A stretch of DNA of 64,000 bases from Diphasiastrum complanatum. Lineage: Eukaryota; Streptophyta; Lycopodiopsida; Lycopodiales; Lycopodiaceae. Both the position numbers and the translations under genes were made by a program. The DNA is taken from positions 22,075,367 to 22,139,366 of the forward strand of contig CM055098.1 of the NCBI GenBank assembly GCA_029204225.1. The letters run 5' to 3'. Below are positions 51,201-60,775 of this stretch, piece by piece (position 1 is the first letter of the stretch; every line of letters starts with the position of its first letter). Under the pieces are notes generated by a model. It saw nothing but the letters and a program-made list of their open reading frames with translations, did not search any database and was not told the DNA's origin.

Positions 51201-54200
51201 ACATCAAGGTTCATGGGATACCGGACACACAGGATGTCGTTGCCGAAGCTACGATATTTCTCGAGACCACTCTAGGACATGTGACAGATGGGCTAGATAC
51301 AGCTTGGAGGACCACCAGAGATGCAGCTACACTGATCATTTGCTTCACATCCCTAGACAGCCACAGAGAGGCTTTACGTTGTAGGGCCATGTTACGTGGC
51401 ACTACCATATATATGGATGACGATCTTACCTACATCCAGGTTGAGGAGAGGTGTAACGCCTTCCAGGTGGCTCGAGAGACTGGTAGACGGGTCATATATC
51501 GAGATGGTCATATACGATTTGTTGATGCCACCCCTAGCAGTTTCCAGAGCTAGGAATTTGGGGCCCCCGGGATTGGGAGCATCCCGGGGCCCCATCCATA
51601 CCATCTTTAGATTGGATTATGGAATTGTGATGGCATCCATTCATCCTCTACAGTAGGTGATCTGATTGACTTTACCACTAGACGAGATCTATTGTTTTTC
51701 ATGGAGACTCACGAGAGCCAGGTGCGTGGTTTACCCACCTTCCCGGGATACAGATGGGATTCCGTATACAGATCTAAGACCAGATCAGCCAGTGGCCGTG
51801 GTTCGGGAGGAGTAGCTTGTCTCTACAGAGTCCCTTCATCAGATGTTTGAGTTCGTCAGGCATGATGAGCATGCACGGTATATTTCGCTTCATATCACAA
51901 GACGAGCAATTGGCTTGGACAGGGACTTCTTCATTGTTGCCTACTATTTTCCTCCAAAGTCCTCTTTTGTTGAGGGTCTTGGCCCTTATTTGGACCTTTC
52001 AGTGCATATCATCAAATTTGCAGAGCGGGGGGATACTTTCCTCACTGGGGATTTTAATGCCCGGACAACTTCATGACAGACGGAGTTCCATGATGCTACA
52101 GATCAGATGCGAGTTCATGCCCTTGATAGTGACAACTTGGTGATCACCAAGATTTCTGAGGATGGACCGGGACCTATTACATCATATGGGAAGTATTTGT
52201 TACAGTTTGGTGAGGCACATGAGTTAGCCATTTATAATGGCCTGCCTCATTGGCCTAATTCTGGCAGCTATACTTGTCACCCTCACAATGGCGGTCATAG
52301 TGTGGTTGATTACCACATGGTCACCGTCATCCATCCCTCTCATTCACAGCTTCTGTATCTCCCCTACCACTCTCTTTGATCATTCATTCCTATCCTTCGC
52401 TATTGGCCACCTCCCACCACCACAACCTCAACACCAACCCATAATTCCGTGTGCACCCAAATACACCTTCGACCCCCTCTATATACCACTCTACCAGGAA
52501 TCCCTCACCTCCTTACTTCACTCTTTTCCACACAGCAAACCGCTGGAATCACAAGCCGCCTTCCTCACCACCTCTCTCCATATTGCTGCCACTTTGGCTT
52601 TCCACTCGATACCTCATAACCACAAACTAGTCCATCCATGATCATCCCGACCTTTCCACCCACCGTGGTATGGCGCGGAATGTCGATCCCTTTACCACTC
52701 TGTCACACATGCTCATTTCCACGCCCGCCATCTCCTTCTCTCTTCATGGCAATTGTACAACCGCACACTCCGCCGCAAAAAAGGTGCCTATGATGACTCT
52801 GAAGGAAACCGTCTTGTGAACCTCCTTTTCAGCTCTTCCTCTGGTGCCTTTTGGCATGAGTTTATCCCCCATGCCCCACCCCCTCATCTAGACGATTTAC
52901 ATATCTGGACCGACTATGCTACCCAGCTTTACACTATACCCACTGATATGCCCATCTCCATCCCTCCTCGACCTTCAAACTTCACTTTTTTCACCCCTGA
53001 TCTGGTTTGGGCAGCAATCAAAAAGCTGAAAACCCACCAAACCAGAGACATTGAAGACCTTGAATCTGAGCTACTGATTCACGCCTCCAATACTCTTGCC
53101 CCTACATTATCCACTCTCCTTAACCATGCTGTTGTTGAAGGCTTCCCATCCTCTTGGTGCACCAACATCATACATCCTATCCATAAAAACGGTGACCCCA
53201 TGGTACCTGGTAATTACTACACTATTATGATTGGACATGTCCTCGTGAAGTTATATGGCACCATCCTCCAATCTGCAGTTAGCTCAGAGGCAGAGTCCAG
53301 GAGATTACATGCTTTGGGTCAGGCAAGGTTTCGCAGGGAGGGTTCCGTGCTCATTATTCCACTACAGATCACATATTCACACTTCGAGCTCTCATTGAGG
53401 AAGCTAGACACAGGAGAGAAAAGGTTTACTGTTGTTTTGTGGACTTCAGGAAAGCCTTTGATTCTGTCCCACGCTCTTTACTTATCCAGAGACTCCGAGA
53501 CCTGGGTTTCTCTACAGATATTATTGTAGCCGTCATGGCTCTCCATGAGAGAGTTTTGGGTTGCTTTTGTCATGGTAGAGCATATCTCGACCATACTTGG
53601 CGACACCAACTGGGGGTTCACTTTCTGGAGCAGGATGCCACCGTTCTTCTAGTTTTACCCCGCTATTAGCACTTACTTTCTCAGTCCAATTGTCATCACA
53701 CACTTCAAGTTGAACGAGCATTATTTCGTGTGGACTATCACACAGTCTGTGTTTCACTTTGGGATAGTGCAGAGTCTCCTCACACCAGTTGGCTATTGAG
53801 ACAGGCAGATTCCAAGGTACACCAAGTGAGGAGAGACTATGCTTGCCATGTCCCCTACATGAGGTAGAGTCCGAGGAGCATCTCATCTTCAGATGCCCCA
53901 TATATTATGAGATTAGAGGGAGATATCACTGTCTAATCCGTGACATGCCTACTACATTCAGAGCACTGATTGGATATGAGAACTCTCGCTGTGTCGCACT
54001 TAAGCTCATCAGCCACATCCTAGCTCTCAGGCTCCAATTATGTCTTTCTTCACCAAGAGACGGACACGATTTGATGACGATGATGACGACGACGACGTCA
54101 TCGACGGTCCATATTATCTCCTGCTACAGCTCGTATCACATCATTTTTTTCAGCAACAGCGCTAGATGATATTACCCTACTCCTGACAGCTATTTTGCTC

Positions 54201-57200
54201 CCACTTATGGACAGTTGGCAGTTTGTAGTTTACAGTTATATTACTCATTTTCTTATACATAGTTTTTCTTGGAAATGTTTATATACGCTCCTATGGTTTT
54301 CACATACTTGACATGTACTCCTTTTGGTCTTATATGCCTTTTGGCATGGAAAAGACATTAATAAAGCTCTCTCTCTCTCCATGGCCAGAAAAAAGGGGAG
54401 CCCTCGCTCCCCTCCCTCTCCTTCGCTACCCCCTCCCTCTCCTTCGCAGCCTGTCGCTGGCCCTTCACACACCCCCTCGCTGCCTACTCCCCCTCCCACC
54501 ACCTCTCCCACCCCCTCGCTGCCTGCTCAGCCTACTCCCGCCCCTCCCACCCCCTCGCTGGCCCTTCCCACCCCCTCGCTGTATGCTCAGCCTACTCCCG
54601 CCCCTCCCACCCCCTCGTTGGCCCTTCCCAACCCCTCGCTGCCTGCTCACAGCCCTCCCCCCTCTTCCTTGGCCCTCTCCTTCCTCCATGGTTCTCCTGC
54701 CCCCTCCCATTATCCTCTCTCATTCCCTAAAGAAGCCTACTCTCCTACGAAAGCATTTGAACAGTACCTTCTCTCTTGCATGGAACAGATTACACTGGAA
54801 TCTAGCTACCTAAGGATGGAAATGGGTCAATTGAAAACCGCAATACAAGCTATGGCAATCGAGAAGCAAACTGTGATGGCCCGGATCATATCTTTGGAAG
54901 AGACCTTGAGCAGAAAAGAAGAACCAGCCAGCATCACAAAGATCCAAGAATTGGAGGAACGGATTGAGCAACATAAGGCGGAAACCAAAACATGGGCCTC
55001 TCTATTCAAAGAAGATGGTAAAGAAGGTACACACACTTTCAATAGCGTCATCTCAGCCACCATATCCGAAGAAGAAATGCGGAAGTATAAATCTCTGAAT
55101 GTGCGGGTGCGAGGAATTGAAGATACTAAGGCTCCAATTACCGAAGCATCCAGTTTCCTCACGGATACACTTTCCCACCATCACAACGGAATGGAAAAAG
55201 CGTGGAGAACTAAAAGAGATCCAACTACACTCATCATACGGTTCACGGGAATAGAGGAGCGGCAAGCTGTCCTTAGGCTACCAGCTAGGCTGAGAGGTAC
55301 CCTTGTCTTCATGGACGATGATCTCACACCTATGCAAGTTGCCGAAAGGAGGAAGGTTTTCAGTGAAGCCAAAGCACTGGGAAAAAGGGTGATCTATCGG
55401 GATGGTAAGGCCCAATACATTGACCCCCAAAAATCTGAGGCATAGGGATTTGGGCCCCCCGGACTTAGGATCGGTTCGGGGGCCCTCACAAAAGCATTGC
55501 GGTTAAGTTTATGGAACTACAATGGTATCCATTCTTCAGCTACAGCAGGAGACTTTAGAGATTTTTGTACTACAGGGGATATCCTTATACTCACTGAGAC
55601 ACATGAGAGTCCTGAGAGAGGACTTCCTTGCATTGAGGGATTTTGCTGGCTTTCTACTTGCAGAGGGAAGACGAGGGCACTGACTAGTTGCGGTTCAGGT
55701 GGTGTTGCTTGCTTATTTCGAGACTCTCTCCAGCCATGGGTCGAGCTACTATACACTGACGAGCAGGCTCGCTATATCTAAATCAAGTTGGACCATAGGT
55801 TGATGGAGTTAGATTGTGACATATTCTTGGCTATTTGTTATTTCCCTCCAGAGACATCAGCTTTCACCTTAGAGGAGGAGTCTCTTTTCATGGATATTTC
55901 ATCGGACATTATCAGATATGAGGATCGAGGATATATTCTTCTAGCGGGGGACTTCAATGCCAGGACTGGGTCTAGGCAAACGGAATTTCACAGAGCAACA
56001 GATGACCCACAGCGGATACATGCACTTGATTGGGATGATCTTGGTCTTATACGGCAATCGGCGCATGCAGCGGGTCCAGTCACATCATATGGGGAGCAGA
56101 TGCTTCAGTTGGGTGAGGCTCATGGACTGGCCATTTATAATGGCCTTCTTCAGCTGCCAGGCTCTGGTGACTACAATTGCTTCCCACAGTGGAGGACATA
56201 GCGTCGTCGACTATTTCATGGGTTCACCGTTTCTCCTTCACTTTATTTCATCCTTCTCTGTACACCGCACCAGTCTTTCTGATCATTCATATCTCTCACT
56301 CTCTGTCGGTCATCTCCACATCACACCTATTTTCTCTTCAACCCCTACACACCTACCGCTACACTTCACATCACACACGACTATACAGAGAAGCCCTCTC
56401 CGATCTCCTTACCTATTTCCCACATGAGCATACTTTAGAGGAGCAGTCCCTCTTTCTTGTCCAGACCATCCATACTGCAGCTTCCATTGCCTTTCCATCC
56501 CCACGGCCCAAAGACCAGCAACGTCATAGACCCTATAACCCCTGGTATGATCAGGAATGCATCCAGCTACATCAGAACCTCATATATGCTCGCTCCCATC
56601 TTCCTCATATGACCAAAACCATATCTCGTGTCTACCGCAGAACCACAAAAAAAAAGAAAATCGCATACGAGATTGGTCAGGGTAAGAAACTGATGGATCT
56701 CCTCTTTAGTTCTTCCTCAGGTTCATTCTGGAAGAGGTTCCTTCCACGGTCACCCCCACCACGGATCACAGACCTCAGCACTTGGGTCGCATATGCCACA
56801 TCATTGTACACCATCCCAGATACCCCTCCTCTTCCCACCTGTCTCACGGATACTTCTGCCATATTCACTAACGAACTTATAGAAAAGGCCATCACACGAC
56901 TCCATTCCCATAAAGCCAAAGACATTGATGAGCTAGAGGCTGAACTTCTAAAGTATGCTCCCGACATCCTCTCACCCTTTCTCTCCATCCTATTCAACCG
57001 AGCTGTTACCTCTGATTTTCCCTCTCCATGGTCCACAAACCTCATTCACCCTATCCACAAAGGCGGGGATCCCATGAAAGCTAACAACTACCGCACCATT
57101 ATGATCAGTCACCTCTTCGCCAAAGTATATGGTTCTATCCTACAGTCAGAGATCAGTACAGAGATGGATGCTAGATCACTCCATGCCATTGGACAGGCGG

Positions 57201-60200
57201 GTTTCAGACCAGGATATACTACATCAGATCATATCTTTACTTTGAGGTCCATCATTGAGGAGGCTAAGGCCAAGAGGGAGCGTGTATACTGCTGCTTTGT
57301 GGATTTCCGCGAGGCATTTGATTCTGTGCCTAGGCATCTATTGATACAGAGACTTCATGATCGGGGCTTTCAGGAGGATACTATACAGGCGGTAGTAGCA
57401 TTGTACAGGCGAGTTATTGGCAGGGTCCGACTATCAGGAGTTATTTCACCGGAGGTGGTCAGTACTACTGGTGTCAAACAGAGATGTCCACTCTCTCCTA
57501 CACTTTTTGGTCTTTACATTGACAAGCTAGAGCATGTTATACGGAGTGATGGAGGGGAGGGCTGTACATTGGGCGACCTCATTATTGCTATTCTCCTTTA
57601 TGCTGATGATGTGGTTTTGCTTTCACGGACGAGAGAGGGTTTGCAGCGACACTTAGATGCTCTTCTTTCTTTCTGCACACGGTGGGGTTTGTCGGTGAAT
57701 GCGGCCAAGACTAAGGTTATGGTGTTCAACACCTCTAGGTCTTTCATGATGCGGCAGGAGCTTCTATGGGATGGTCATCCCCTAGAGGTTGTTGATTCCT
57801 ATACATATCTAGGAGTACTATTCTCGGGGCCTACGTTCAGCATGAGACACGCAGCTATTTCCCGGGTACGGAAGGGCTATGCCTCACTGGTAGATTTGGA
57901 GAGACTATGTTTTAGCTCACACATCAGGGATGCGACTAGTAAGTGTCGGCTCTTTGACACTATGGTTGTGCCCTCAGCTATGTATGCTTCCGAGACATGG
58001 AGTACTGGTCTGACAGCTACTGATTGGACATATATCTCCCGGCTCCAGATTCGTTTGCTCTCCCGGATGATACGGGCTAAGCCCTCAGTACCACACCAGA
58101 TTATCTTGGCGGAGTTCGCGGTCCCCCCCATTTAGATTGAGGCCTTATTCCATATTGTGACATTCATACAGAGGTTAGAGGATCTTCAGGACGGGGGTAC
58201 ACATTATGTAGTTGCAGCTTTATCTTCATCCCGGCGCCTACACTCAGAGGGACACCTTTTCTCATGGTACTCCCAGGCTTGTCGTCTCCTCTCCACATTG
58301 GGTATCCAGATCAGTGATCTACCTGCTGGCACCCACCAATACATCAGAGGCCTCCTTTACAGATCATATCTTCATATCACTTGGCAAGGTCCATTGGGGA
58401 CCAAGAGTGAGTTTTATCGTACACACTTTCTATCTCTTGATCCAGCTGGTTGCCCCATAGTATCTGGTTACTTGCTGAGGAGTATATCACATAGTCTGCA
58501 GATAGCGATGGGTCAGTTTCGGGTTTCTTCACATCAGCTGGCTATTGAGACTGGCAGATACAGTGGCACCCCACGAGAGGACCGGCTTTGTAGCATGTGT
58601 GTTATGCATGAGACTGAGGACGAGTCACATTTCCTCTTCAGATGTCCAACCTACTATGAGATACGGGGGCGGTACTACTGCTTGTTCAGAGAGCACCCAA
58701 TTACACTTTCTACCTTGATATCTTATGAGGACCCTAGATGTGTCGCACTGATGATCCGAGAGATGTCAGACCTGAGGAGGAGGAGACTAGATGGTACACA
58801 TTCCCTGACACAGTTGAGCATTGATGAGTGCATATCCCGTCGGAGACAGAGATCCGAGGTACCCATAGGCAGCGACTCAGATGGAGAGGCCGAGATTCCC
58901 GACTCCTTCGTACACCGGCATCAGAGACCATGTCGACGGCCAGAGAGACAGTCAGTTATTAGATCACAGCCCAGAGCGCCACGGCAACAGAGACGACACC
59001 AACGGCCTATCCGGCGACAGAGGTCCAGGGCACATCTAATCACACCTTCACAACATACCATCCACCATTTCTTTCATGCTGATGGGCATCGTGATATATG
59101 ATTCCAGGCTATTGGATCCTGACTGGGCCAGCTGTCTTTATGCATTGTATTTGCAGTTATTTAGTTTTATAGATGATTGAGCTTTAAGCTCCTATGTGCA
59201 CACTTGACATGTACCTTTTCTTAGTCCTATGTACCTTAGGGTATTCTGAGCTAGGTTCACCACCCAGATTACCAATCCCACTAGCTCTTTCAAAGCCAGG
59301 CCCTAATTGCTCTAGATTCTGATTTAGCATGAGCTCCATGCCATCAACTTTAGCAAAGAGTGCATCAATCCTCTGAGGATCTTGATTAGTATTGTTGGTG
59401 GATGCCATAGCAGAAGAATAGGTAATAGAAGTAAAGCAATGTACAAAGCTAAGCAAAATCAAGCAAATCTGAAACAAGCCAGCCATCAATCTACCACGCA
59501 AGCCACCCAGCTCCTATTGACCAAGCAATCAATCTATGTGCTTGGTTGTGAATTATTAAAGACGGGGTTTTGGTTATCAATAGTGCAATACTTGGTGTGT
59601 GTTTTGAAATGCTAGTTTTGACAATAGGACTATTCGCTTGATCTATATCATTGTTAATCAAGTTCTAATGAATGTGAAAGCCCAAGGTTGATCCTTGTTA
59701 TCTATTGTTTTTGGCATTGTATTATAAGACAAATTCCTCCCATAGGCCAATACAAGGTCGTAATACCAAATAAAATATTATGTTGCCATTTGGGAAGCAA
59801 TTCCAAATTAATTTACAACAAATAAAAGGATAAAACCGACTAGAAATGCAATAAATAGATACCTTGTAGAGGTGTTCACGCTTTGACTTCACATTATAGG
59901 ATGAAATAGGTTCAGCTGCAATTGTGAAACAAGTCACATATAATGAAGTAAGATACTGAGTTCACACACGGTAAATCAACCCACACCACATTTGTAAAGA
60001 ACAACCATATTGTCAAATATTTCAAATGTGCGTCCTTAAGTAACAACTAGTAGCAAAATGCAAGAAAAGAGATGCGATTTTACTAACAAATCTTAGCCAT
60101 CGTGATTCCAAACTTTGAGCAAAAAGAAGGTAAAGATTTTGAAGAAACAATTGCACCAATAGCCAAAACGATAACTAGACATTCTATTATGGGCATCTTA

Positions 60201-60707
60201 TTCATAATGGTACCCTTTGTTACAGACATCTTGTCCATATATGTTATTATGGACAAGTATGGAATATGTCTATTATGGACACATTTTCCACACTTCTCTT
60301 TTGACCATTACTACTGGACACGAATTTTTTTATTACATTTTACAAACCCTAGAACACTATTTTACATGGTTCCTAATTTGGGGCCTAATTTTTGCGTTTC
60401 ATATTTCCCTCCAACTAAATTGAAGGCAGGCAATTTTCTTAGCACTAAGGCTACTCATTATTTAGGTTTTCATGTTTTGGAGTCTTGAGCTTCTTGTAGA
60501 GGAGTTAAAAATTTTGGAGAACTTAGCTACAGATCTGCTCGAGCTATTGGCAACCATTGATATTCATACAGTTTTTAGTTGGAGAATGTTGTGCGGATGC
60601 TTTTTGCTGCTTTATGCTACATTTAATGCCAACATCTGTGCTTTGAGTTCATAACACGGTATCAAAACACTTTCTATCCTTTGAATTTTTCTCTCTCCCC
60701 CTCATCA

Positions 60708-60775
<68 letters not shown>

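Larger units (their letters stand above)
50431..54380 (+). mobile_element. LINE B, internally deleted
   Basis: Plus-strand LINE of the same family: ORF1 50481-51553, UAG with hairpin, ORF2 to about 54165 in pieces, 3' end GACATTAATAAAG at 54366, then CTCTCTCTCTCTCC and directly the ATG of LINE C. About 0.9 kb of ORF2 (RT palm with YADD, thumb) is deleted near 53600-53770. 5' edge placed where LTR-leader similarity ends, so uncertain. Confidence 0.85.
54381..59243 (+). mobile_element. LINE C, full ORF1-ORF2 structure, lightly damaged
   Basis: Begins with the ORF1 ATG directly after the CT tail of LINE B and runs through ORF1, UAG hairpin and ORF2 to the 3' stem-loop at 59232-59243. It lacks the last 15-20 bases and CT tail seen in A and B. 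Damage to ORF2: TAA at 55779-55781, two frameshifts between about 56170 and 56330, TAG at 58133-58135. Confidence 0.9.
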
